Below are positions 1 through 22,619 of a stretch of DNA of 64,000 bases, piece by piece. Source of the DNA: Marsupella aquatica (lineage: Eukaryota > Marchantiophyta); contig OZ316894.1 of NCBI GenBank assembly GCA_973895155.1, forward strand, positions 17,856,001-17,920,000, written 5' to 3'. The position numbers and the translations under genes are program-made. Position 1 is the stretch's first letter, and each line of letters opens with the position of its first letter. The notes under the pieces are model-generated. The model made no database searches and had not been told where the DNA came from. It saw only the letters and a program-made list of their open reading frames with translations.

Positions 1-460
1 GGTATGAAATGTATCTAGCTTTGCTTAGATCTGTCAAATTTTCCGTAGGAGCTCCGATGTCCCGTTAAAAGTTAAAAGGAGACCAAAATTTTGCTTAGGT
101 GACCGTGAAAGAAATACTTTAAACACTCTAAGGCTGCAGTCAAGCCTAGCGTGGGATCAGAAAAACTGAGCAGAGTCATCGCATCGACTGCATGAGATTC
201 GAGGATTCCATTAATGTCTTCTAGTTCTTATTTGGCGACACTTCTTCATTTAAATCGAAGAGTGTAAGAAGCAGTTTTACCTACACTCTTCGATTTAAAC
301 CTTGGTTTAAACCCTAAACGTCCGTATTCTTATCTAATTAGATCTTACGCCAGTACTGAAGCTTGTTTTGCCTCTATATTACCGACCCAAACGGTAGACA
401 CCGCATCTTTCTCGGAACTCTACTTGTATTGTAATCGATTATTTTAATCCAATTCTACAG
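1..460. other. Upstream of first recognisable ABCC exon
   Basis: No exon can be supported here. The ABCC gene downstream begins abruptly at a splice acceptor (ends at 460), so its start codon and any TMD0 exons must lie here in an unrecognised form or left of the window. The only structured item is the perfect hairpin at 249-299, listed separately. Confidence 0.5.
249..299. repeat. Perfect 18-bp hairpin
   Basis: The arm at 249-266 (TTTAAATCGAAGAGTGTA) is the exact reverse complement of 282-299, with a 15-nt loop. Pairing stops at both ends of the stem. It lies about 160 bp upstream of the first visible ABCC exon. It could be a MITE remnant, a small-RNA precursor or an intronic stem; the sequence does not decide between these. 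Confidence 0.75.
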
Positions 461-13284
<12,824 letters not shown>

Positions 13285-14838
13285 GTGAGCGCTTCACAGC
13301 ATTTAAACACCTCCCACCCCCACCACACAAAGGAAACAACAAAAATCAAATACACCTCCCAAGACAAATTGGAAAACAACAACAAAGAAAACTAAATGAA
13401 GAGAACAATCTGGAGGTCCTAGCATCTTCTTGCTCGAGCATTTTGATACAATACCAGAAGCTTGAAATAACCAAAAGCTTGAAATAAATGATAGTACTTT
13501 GTTTGCTGGAGAGCTTTGATAATTTTATTGACTGACCTTTGAAAATGGACAGGACACCGGTGAGGCAAATGCAGAGCATATGTACAAATTAGCCTCAACC
13601 AACACAGCATTCTCTACCCCTAATAACAATCTCAAGTAGTAATGACCTTCAGCACATTGCTGATATCCTCTTACTAGTGGCCAGTGCGTTGAAGGCAAAT
13701 CAATTTGGCGCAGGGATTCAGAATCCAAGGGTTGAAGTTCACCAAACTTCATCAGTTCTTCAGGCCCATCTAGTTCATTCAATTTGTGAAGGTCTGTATC
13801 TATGTGACAATGTTTTAGGGCACATGAAGTCGATGCCTAGAACTCTATCCCACAAGTAGCCAAAGGTTCTTGAAGAGCACCTCATACATCCCAACTGTGG
13901 AGTCTTTATGTTCTTAGGGTTCCAATTGCTCCAGGATATGTAGTTTTCTTCGTGCTGAGGTTCCAGTATATAAAATATTTTAACCAAACAACCAAGTATC
14001 TCATCGAGGATAGTCCGAGGTTTGCTGCACTCGTCTGCCAATGTTTCCACGGTTCCAATGCGAACCGAGTAATGATACATCCTCCCTTCCAGTCTCAGTT
14101 CATCGGCAACTGATCACCTGGCCATGTACATAGCACAATGTTCCCCACACCAGCAAACTCCAAACTCCAGGTTTACTCCAGACATTCATGGACCTGTCAA
14201 TTGACTCTGGTGGAGTACCAAATTGAAACTACTTGTCTGCCCTACGAAATACGGCCCTGCTATAGATGACTATTTTGCTCTCATAATAATCGGGCCCAAC
14301 CACAAAGCTCTCAAGCAAAACCAGGTGCTCCTTCGAACGCAGAGACCTTAAAGATGTGTCCTAAGGGAAACACTTCCAGCTTCGTGTACCTGAGAATTTA
14401 CTATATTTCCACGCTTCGCGGCAGGCCAGATAGTTTCGTCTGGCTCGATTGGGAAGTGCAAAATTTAGCAGAAATTGGAAGAAAGAATCAAAATGATGTC
14501 ACTCTTTTATGCTACTTTCTTCATCTTGCACATCCATCCATCCAGCACCCTAGGGTTTTGCTGGCCAGTAGATGGGAAAAGACTGGCCAGATTAATGTCA
14601 TTTGCAAGCCGAAAGGTATCAGAGCTCTTCTGTCAATAAAGCGAGAAGCTTTGCCCAAATTCTGAGCCGACTTTACAGGAATTGAAAGTATTTGCCTGGA
14701 AATGCCTGAGAGGTATCAGAATTACCTTACAAAGTAGACACCCGCTCATGATTCTAAACAATAAAAGCTCTGATAGCTTGGGTAGAGATAAGCGCATATG
14801 TCAAAAGGTAAACAATTGCTCGTCATTGAATAATTCCT
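13285..14838. other. ABCC/NUDX intergenic stretch, possible unresolved coding remnants
   Basis: The terminal ABCC exon seems to end at 13284 before a GT donor; reading through it gives a further in-frame tail of about 35 residues, so the true C-terminus may lie here. On the minus strand, 13525-14340 has overlapping open frames with mixed, protein-like composition. I recognise no domain and cannot join them with convincing splice sites. Confidence 0.35.
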
Positions 14839-16208
14839 TCACAGTTTAGACCACGATTCAATATGAACTGCGAGAGCTTCAAAAACCTGAGCATAGACGG
14901 GCTTCTTGAAGTCCACAACCTGTCATAGCGAAAAACCCAAACAGGCTTCAGTCACTCACAACATAACTTAGGTCTCGTCAGCGCATCACTTCCAAAAAGC
15001 TTGTCACTCCCCAAGAGTCCCAACGAAATGAACAGAACTGCAAGGGTGCAAACTTTGGACAACGAGTTAAAAATGCAGACAGTCCATCGCAATTTCCTGC
15101 AAAACTCAAACCTGACATGTATATCATCACAACTCGTGATATCTTACCAGAACTCAACCACACAAAAGTTGTCCTCACATTAAATACCTAAGAATTACTA
15201 AAATTTCCTGTAAGTCGCAACTCACCGCATTTAAGACCTCCTGTGAAGACAACCACTTCCAATCCCCAAATTCAGGTTTTTCTGAGCCATCTCCTGCCAA
15301 AGTAATCTCACTTTCATCGCCAGTGAATCGGAACAAGAACCTGCACCAGAAATGCAGCCGAGGAATTCACTTTAAGGTGTACAGAAACAACCAATTTGAT
15401 CTTCATTGTCCCTAAACTTTAATAGTAACACAGCATCTGCTTTCGCTCGACGGAAGCGATGGAATGAGTAGTGGCTCACAGTTAGACATAGACCAACAAC
15501 AGCAGAAAATATGCTATGAGGCTCCCTTACACATTTTATGAGACAGCGTATACGCACCATTTCTGAGCCTGGCCCTTCCATTCTGTTCCCCACAACCCAA
15601 ATAATTTGGCCTTCACATCAGGTGGAAAGTCGTACGTTAACCACTGTGGCACCTGTCTCACAGAATAAATCTGAATCAGCAGCCTGGACTGACAGGAAGT
15701 GGCGGACATGGCAACGGTGAGTATGAGAAAACCCGAGATTGATTCTAAAGTCAAAGGTCCTTGCGTGGCAGCACAATAAAGTTAGCTAATTATCGCATTT
15801 AGAGAGCTCGATTTGAGGGTTTCCAAGAGCAAATGCGACGCCAAAGTCAAGTTCTTAACGATAGAACGTACCTTACCTCTCCGATGAGTTGCACTGTGGT
15901 CACTCCCGTCTCTTCTCGTAGCTCCCGGATAGCTGCATCTCGAGGGTCTTCCCCGTCATCCACGCCACCCTGAATCTCAATAGGACGGGATAAGTAATTT
16001 TTTGAGAGTGGGAGCTCGATCATACTGTTGTCTGGTTCCGATGAGTACTGCACTCAAGCACTGCCAGCATGTCATATTGTACCTGCGGCATTTGCCAAGA
16101 ATCCGGGACGTCCAACCTTGAAGCCACAAAGACCTCATCCTTGTCATTCACGAGACAAAGCCCGACATTAGGTCGATATCGTTCTGGTACTCCTTCCGAA
16201 GCCGCCAT
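14839..16208 (-). CDS. NUDX25: Nudix diadenosine-polyphosphate hydrolase, NUDX25 family
   Basis: Five exons in transcription order are 16208-16083, 15969-15877, 15652-15558, 15340-15226 and 14919-14839. They sum to 510 bp, giving 169 residues and a TGA, with all junctions in phase and GT..AG borders. The Nudix box GX5EX7REUXEEXGU is complete in exon 2, from [11 protein letters not shown] to REETGV. Around it lie family markers [35 protein letters not shown] and DWKW. Plant NUDX25 is about 175 residues and cleaves Ap4A-type dinucleotides; the family is related to bacterial RppH. The start at 16208 gives the family's usual cytosolic length. The frame stays open to an ATG at 16793, adding a Ser/Arg-rich stretch that could be a transit peptide as in NUDX26/27, or 5' UTR. 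It is convergent with the ABCC gene. Confidence 0.93.
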
Positions 16209-18740
16209 CACTGCCAATTCGGCCTGTCCGAGGCAGAATCCCTGCTGGAGTCCGACCCGGTGACCACTGCTGTCGAGCGACGACCTCCTAGTACTCCACC
16301 ATGCAATTCTCCTAGAAGAAAACGTATTTACTCGCCTCCATGTTATCAAGAGAGAGCCTCCCTCGATCGAACTTCTCCGATGTTGCCCTCCTTCGTCAAA
16401 ACGTATGGCTCGGTGACAGCGGAAAGACGCAGAAGCTAAAGTAGAACCAAACTCGGAGACACCAAAATGAGCAGGAGGAGAAGAAGACCAAGATCCGATT
16501 GAGGAGGCTGAAGGAATACTGCAATACCGGCGAACAAAGCAGGAGGGAACGATTGGGGAGTGCAGCAAGGCGCAATGCGCGGAATTGTTCTGTTCCTTAT
16601 TATAACCTCGCCTAGGTCCGGGACAATCGCTCACCACTTCGAGAGAGCTCCGTGCTCGAAAGGGAAAATTCGAGCTGGAACTAAAGTTTGCTGTGGCCTT
16701 GCAGCTGAACGATGATCTGATCATAACTTTACAAGAAGCGATCAACACTGAGTACCGCAGCGAAGCCAAGGGCAAAACAGCAACGATGATCAATCAAGAC
16801 AACCAAATCTGGTCATCGAACACGGGAGAGAGCTGTAGACCTAAGTTTGCAAGCGTTCTACGTTTAGACTAAACTGAATTCGACAGTGTTCAACTCGCAT
16901 CTGCACTGTGCTGCATTCACTCTAAATTACTCTGATTGTTCCACACATCTCTACAGAAAAGCAGCTCCACAACCATAACTTTCAAGATCGACCTCAGTTC
17001 CTCTCGAGAAACACGATCTGCTGAGAAAACACGACTGCTGAGAAAACACGACTGCTTCAGAAAAAGGGCGTTTGAAGTGAATGACGTCTCATAGACTGTA
17101 ATGTTTGACAAGATGCTCAGATGGACTGTAGTAAGCCACATGGACCATTTCTTAATATTTCCTCTTACTCAGATAACATCTTTTCTATGAATAGTTTCAA
17201 GGTGACAAGAAGGGTATGGTGCATGGATTCCTTAATGTTAAGGGTCATCTTTCATTGCAAAGTCCTTGAGTTTTTGGCCCTGAATTCAACACATGACATA
17301 CCAACATTGAGTGAGGTTTCTATGCCTCAACCTCCTCATTAGGCAAGGCATGGCATACAAAGTGGAGATCTCAGGGCAAAGGTGTGAAACTTTCAAATCT
17401 TTGAGATCCCAAACTTTGAAACTATAATCAAACAAATAGACAATTCCCAAGAGAGCCCTGTAAAGTTTGGACGTGAAACCAACAAGGAGGACCCCAGAGG
17501 CTTCGGTAGTTGCCACCAGCAAAAGACTTGATGGGGACCCCACTAGCTTCCGAAGTTCCCACCAGCAAAAGACTTGATGGGGCACTATAGGCAAAGATAT
17601 CCCTGCCGAACACCACTTTTCAAATAGACTCAATGGGGCCCCTTGTCCTTGCAACCCTTTCTCATGACCTGTGTGATTATTTTCCCCTTTTTTAAGTTGT
17701 AACATAATAAGTATAACTGTCTATCTCAGTCCAACACATGTAATTTGTGTCAACCACAATTTGCCATTTTGTATCCCTATGAATCTCCATGCTAGTGTAC
17801 TCTTCTTTATTCATGTTCAAAGAAGGGTTAGTCAGGGCTAGTTTGAAAAAAGATTGGGTTGGTTTACTGATCTAGAGACATCATAAGAATTTTTGGGCAC
17901 ACAATGCGTATTGAACAAGAAAGGAACATCTCTATGATAAAAAAATATCAGAATATTATTTGTTTATAAGCGGTACCTCTACAGCGGTACAGTACTCATG
18001 GAGTACGGGCCATGATCATATCAACAGGTACCTTTACAAATTACAATGCTTTTGAAAATGATATTTTGGTTGCAACCTTATCCAACTAAGAACATTCTGC
18101 TTTTTCTTCCGGATCACGAAGGGACGAGAATCGACTACTGTAAGGATCTCATGAAAAGACCGGGACCACCAACAAGGAACAAAATCTTTTTCCCCTAATC
18201 ATATAGGGACTACAGTACATGTTTCCCTCATGTCCCCTCCCAATTATAGCCATGTCAACCCAAAGATTGACCATGTTTTGGCTTCTCATTCATGCATGTA
18301 GATGTCATGGACTCGATTTAACTTATATCATTTAGCTCAATACCTGCCGGTTGCATAGAACATAACTTTGTATAAAAGGAGTCCGTCAAAGATGTAATTT
18401 AATAAATAATAAATATCGTACTTGTATCCTACGAGGAGTTTTTGCGTGGGTGGGGCAAGGGTCAAGGAGGAGTGTTGTCCTCCTCAGTCCCCTCCATTTC
18501 CCATCCATGTGCCTCATTTTAAGGGAGACTTAATCCTTGGAAGTGCAATTATTGTATGTAGACTATTTTTTAGGGGTCTAGTTAGAGACTTTTGTAATTC
18601 TGGAATTCTGTGAACAATACATGTCATCCCATAAATTCTTAACCATAGGATCTGTGTACTTGGACCATCTAGATTCTTTTAATGTGTGAATAATTGTGTG
18701 AACACTCGTGTGGGACAAAAGTGTCAACTTGATTCTCAGC
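16209..18740. other. Non-coding stretch upstream of NUDX25
   Basis: 16209-16800 holds the probable 5' UTR or alternative N-terminus and promoter of the Nudix gene. From 16.9 to 18.7 kb I see no gene. A TATAAAAGG at about 18373 followed within 40 bp by overlapping AATAAA-like motifs (about 18400-18415) resembles the U3/R layout of an LTR, but no partner copy or element interior was found. Confidence 0.4.
17514..17582. repeat. Two direct copies of a 23-bp unit
   Basis: Copies at 17514-17536 and 17560-17582 are identical (core CCAGCAAAAGACTTGATGGG), separated by 23 bp, so the period is 46 bp. A weaker third trace occurs near 17620 (CTCAATGGGGCCCC). Function unknown; most likely a local tandem duplication. 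Confidence 0.7.
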
Positions 18741-18754
18741 CATGGCATGTTTAT
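18741..18754. repeat. Left target-site duplication of LINE
   Basis: CATGGCATGTTTAT, identical to 19703-19716. It directly abuts the A-rich tail of the LINE (T-rich on this strand). Confidence 0.88.
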
Positions 18755-19702
18755 TTATTTTATTATTATTTTATTATTATTTTTTTGAAAGAAATTTTTT
18801 TATTTTTTAAAACCGTCAACGAACCGGAGAAGGGCCGGAACCCGCACACACCACCAGGGGGACAAAAGCCACCCCCAGTGGCAACCCGGTAAACCGGGAG
18901 GAAAAAAAGAAAAAAACCCTAATCAGGCCAAAAGGACCTGTGAAGCCACCAGGTGGTAGCCAACACCCAGCCCCTTTGGGCAGAACCCATCCCCTTCCGA
19001 CACCACGCAAGTTGGTCGGGAAAGTCATGCGGATGTTTGTGCTCCATCCCGAGCTGGCGTAGGTCAAACGTAGCGGGCAAACCAGAGTACATGTGGTTGC
19101 TATTCTTCATCCAAATATTGACCCAAGGAGTTGAATCAATCCAATGTAACAGGGACAAACCTTCATCGTTCACTGTCATCAATAGAGAGGTCTAAGGCAA
19201 CTGGACTCTCAGTCTGCTCCCATGGCTTCAGCACAAGCTGAATCTGGTCCAAGGCTTTCCTAACTTGCTTGCTTTTCCTAGGAGTGGTGCATCCCCCGTA
19301 CAAGGCCCTGAGGTGAATTTCAGACTGTCGCAGGGTCACCCATCCGGGGAGACGCCCAAGGAATTGTGAGTATGTTGCTGCGTTTCGTTCTTTCCATATA
19401 CTATTGCATAGTTCCATCAGAATGATAAGTGGCCCAGGTTTCCGTTTGTGTGTCCTGACCGCATAAGAAATTGCGGTAAACAAATTGTGGTTAGGAAACT
19501 TAAGAGTTGGAGCCTCCTGCAGGGCATTGTACACCTCTTGCCACCGCTTGGTCACCATTCTGCAGCTGAAAAAAAGGTGTTCCGTGTGCTCAAAACAGAG
19601 CTTGCATCTCACACATATCCCATCACTCACCTTCCAGTGACTTCCCCTCCCGTTGGTGAAAAAACCATGGTTAAGCAACCTCCAAATCAGAAATCTCACT
19701 TT
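18755..19702 (-). mobile_element. 5'-truncated L1-type LINE insertion
   Basis: This 948-bp insertion is bounded by perfect 14-bp duplications. Its 3' end is the A-rich tail, seen on the plus strand as TTATTATTATT..TTTTTTT at 18755-18806. About 400 bp of 3' UTR precede the tail, and the open frame upstream is the C-terminal end of ORF2. Truncation at 19702 falls inside ORF2, the usual outcome of incomplete target-primed reverse transcription. The exact left border is blurred because the duplication ends in TTTAT and runs into the T-rich tail. Confidence 0.92.
19163..19702 (-). pseudogene. LINE ORF2 C-terminal fragment with zf-RVT domain
   Basis: The fragment starts at the insertion edge with KVRFLIWRLLNHGFF, typical of the segment just after the reverse transcriptase in plant LINEs. 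It continues into the zinc-binding motif CVRCKLCFEHTEHLFFSC (C-x2-C ... H-x2-H ... C) and a Trp-rich helical tail (SIWKERNAATYSQFLG). The stop is at 19163-19165. Reverse transcriptase and endonuclease are missing, so it is not functional. The open frame reaches 19783, but its first 27 residues are host DNA including the target duplication. Confidence 0.9.
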
Positions 19703-19716
19703 CATGGCATGTTTAT
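19703..19716. repeat. Right target-site duplication of LINE
   Basis: CATGGCATGTTTAT, identical to 18741-18754, sitting exactly where the LINE reading begins. Confidence 0.88.
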
Positions 19717-20278
19717 CATTGGAGCATCCACTATAAATCAACAGCATCCTAGGAGTGTGAAGACATATTTTAATATGCAACAAATTCTTTTACATACCTG
19801 GTACATCTTGTACTCCACCACATCCTTTGTACAAACGACATAATTTTTGCAATGATATATTTTGAGTCTTTTGCACAAGAACATATTTTAAATGTAATAT
19901 TTTGGGTAAGAACATCTTTTATAAAAATTTAACAACTTTTGTGCAATGCAAACAATCATCCAAAACTTTAGATATTTTGTAGAGCCCTGAATGGCTGATG
20001 ATAGTAATTATATAACACTGTCAAAAACATAAACCACAACCAAGATTTCCCCATCAAATTCTTGCAACACTTAATGGTTCTCTATCTACTTCTATAATAT
20101 GACATGTTGCCAAAAAGTTCTTTTGTTTGCTTACAAATTCAGAAATGCAGGGAACAAACCTGAGCCATCAAATTGTTTTAAATTTTTTGTGCTCTTGGAT
20201 TGATTGGCCAGGTATGTCAAATGATATGTTTATTTTAATAGTAAAATATAGAATATATGAGATGATATTTATCTGACA
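19717..20278. other. AT-rich gap between LINE and Helitron
   Basis: No coding signal and no clear repeat except the last 27 bp, which recur after the Helitron (listed separately). Confidence 0.6.
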
Positions 20279-20280
20279 TC
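20254..20280. repeat. Left copy of direct repeat flanking the Helitron
   Basis: It starts TATATGAG and ends GATATTTATCTGACATC. The same segment, with one substitution and one single-base gap, lies at 28398-28425 just after the Helitron's CTAG end. The last two bases overlap the proposed TC start of the Helitron. Confidence 0.85.
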
Positions 20281-20344
20281 TAACACTATAATACTCGATG
20301 CCGCCCTTTTGGAGCTTTCGTTCGTTTACAAAATGACATATGGG

Positions 20345-21530
20345 CGGGAAGGATCCACTGCCGTTGGATTCTTTGGCTTTTTTGGGGGGCCGTTTGTTAG
20401 TTCATTGCATGCCCCGGCCTAGCAGCCTCGCCCCTGCATTCGCTTGCCTTTTGTTGTTGTCGGCTGTCAGCTCCTGCATGCCCCCTCCTTGCCCCAGGCC
20501 CTTCGTCACTGCCCTCTCGCATACCCCAGGCCCTTTGTCATCGCCTGCCAGCCCCCTCGCCTGCCTTGGGCCCTGCATGCCACGGCCATCCCTCGCTTGC
20601 CTTGGGCCCTGCCACGGCCATCCCTGGGAGCGCCTGGACCGAGGGCTGTGTCGGGTGCCAGCCCCTGCCTGCCCCTTTGCTTGCCCAGGACTGCCCCCTC
20701 GCTCGCCCCAAGCCCGCCCTTTGCCACTGTTGGCTGGCAGCCCCTGCCTGCCTCCTCACTTGCCCTTGGCCCTGCCGTTGCCATCCCTCGCTCCCCTACC
20801 ACGGCCATCCCTCACCACGCCTGGACCGAGGGCCCTGCCACGGCCATCGGCTGCCCGCCACTCCTTGCTTGCCAGTGCCAGCCCTCGGCCCTCCTCACTC
20901 GCCCGTGGCTTGCTGCTTGCAGCTCTCTCCCCTTCCCTGTGCGTGCCTGGCTGCCACGGTCATCAGCCGCACAGCACGCCTGGACCGAGGCGGCCCTGCC
21001 ACGGCCATCCGTCACCCCTCCTCCCTCAACCATTGGCCCTGCGACCTCAGCCCTCGGTTGCCCCTGGCTGCCTCGCGCAGTGCGCCTGGACCGAGGTGGC
21101 CCTGCATTGCCCCTCCTTACTTGCCCATGGCCGTGCTGCTCGCCCTCGCTCCCCTCCCCTGTGCGCACCTGGACTCTATCGCTTGCCACGGTCCTCACAT
21201 TGCTCACCTGTGCCCTCTTGCTGCCTTATATGCCATCGCTCGCCGGTGACAAGCTCGCCGTACCTCACCCCCTTGCCCGCGCCTGGACTGTGGCTTCAGG
21301 CCAAAAAATCCTGCTTCGCCCGTGGCCGGCTGGGTCGTTGCCGCGCTTGGACCACGGGCTGTCGGCTAGGGGCGAGCATTGGGTGGCTCACGATGCCCAT
21401 GCAATGATTGAGCTCCCTTCCTCGCCTCCATGCGCCCCTGGAGTCAGCAAGTCTCAGTCATCCTGCCACGGCCGTGCGGTTATGTGTGCACCTGGACTTC
21501 CACAATGCTGACTTGCCCTTGCTGATGACC
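20345..21530. repeat. GC-rich degenerate repeat block inside Helitron
   Basis: This block is strongly C-rich, unlike the AT-rich surroundings. Units such as GCCTGGACCGAGG, GCCACGGCCATC and CCCTCGCCTGCC recur, for example near 20640, 20820, 20985 and 21090. All three plus-strand frames are open for over 200 codons, as expected from a C-rich block poor in A and stops, so I do not call a gene. It could be captured host sequence or an expanded minisatellite. Confidence 0.75.
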
Positions 21531-21854
21531 TTTGGGGCTCTTTGTCCGTGCCACAGCGGCGGCTTAAATGCTTCGCATGTCAAGCGACGCCTGACTAACG
21601 CTACGCTCATCAGATGCACCGAGTACTATTTGGGTTGGAGGCCAAAATTTGAGTGTTAAATGTGGTCTGAGGGTGGTAGGACCCCAGAAGTATATATAAG
21701 GGGACTAACATTTTGGAGAATGAGATGCATGTGACCATCGGATTGAGGTGCCAATGACCATCAGAATTGATGGTGGCCACCGCCCATGGGTGATGGCCAT
21801 GGCAATGGGCCATCCTATCACAAAAATGAAATATGGTTAATTTTCCACAAATTT

Positions 21855-22197
21855 GGTGGGGTCCCCCACATTTATAAACAAGGGTAACAGATGGTGGCCT
21901 CACTCGGGGGGGGTCACTATATGAAGGGTCATACATCACGTGCGACGGTTTGGATCATTTATGACCCCCTAAGTCACTTTCCAGAAAATTGTACGGCACC
22001 AATCATGTGATGACACGTATGCATTTTGCAATTAAACAACCCTATATTTCCATCGAAGACTTAATAAGTCTTCCGCCAAAACCATTTAAATGGCCCTATA
22101 CTTCGTCGCACATGATATGCCACTTCCATGGAAGTGACCCCCCCGAGTGGCCTCACCCCAAAGGTTACGGCCGCGGGGATGGGTGACCCCAACATGG
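21855..22197. repeat. Imperfect fold-back inside Helitron
   Basis: The arm at about 21855-21947 and its reverse-complement partner at about 22104-22197 share long stretches. The best are GGCCTCACTCGGGGGGG..TCAC (21895-21916) against GTGACCCCCCCGAGTGGCC (22135-22153), and CACGTGCGACG (21937-21947) against CGTCGCACATG (22104-22114). The spacer holds a short palindrome, GAAGACTTAATAAGTCTTC. It may be a nested fold-back transposon or a structured RNA/DNA region. Confidence 0.7.
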
Positions 22198-22619
22198 ACC
22201 CCAACATGGATGCGAACATAGAATATGGTTGCTACACAATTTATTTTGGCCCCTCCAAAGTTCGTCATGTGAGCTCTATGGCACCCAATGAGAGTTTGAG
22301 CTTGATTGGAAGCCGGGGATAAATGGTTAAATAGGGATAAATGGAAGCATAGTGAAAACCATAGGGACAAGAGACATGATCCTGGGAGTAGGATGATCGC
22401 CACCAAGGTTGGGAGGGTGAGACGAGGGATTGTGGTAAGCGGTATCCTCGACGGATATTGGATCTCCTCAGATGTCTCGAGTCTCTTGCAAAGGTGTGGC
22501 TCAACCGGTGTTCAACATAGTTAGGGGTTTGTTAGCTTGATTTTGGGTGCATACAAAATTTTCATAGGTTTTGTGGGTTAGATGCAGTCAATGAAGGGGT
22601 TTAAGAGAGAACCTGGACC

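Noticed and set aside
18290-18610. LTR with TATA box and poly(A) signals
   Set aside because: Promoter-like TATAAAAGG and AATAAA motifs are suggestive, but there is no partner copy, primer site or element interior.
20340-21511. Two 355-codon and one 227-codon overlapping plus-strand frames as genes
   Set aside because: All lie in one C-rich repeat block where stops are rare in every frame; Pro/Leu/Ser/Ala repeats differ per frame and no domain is visible.
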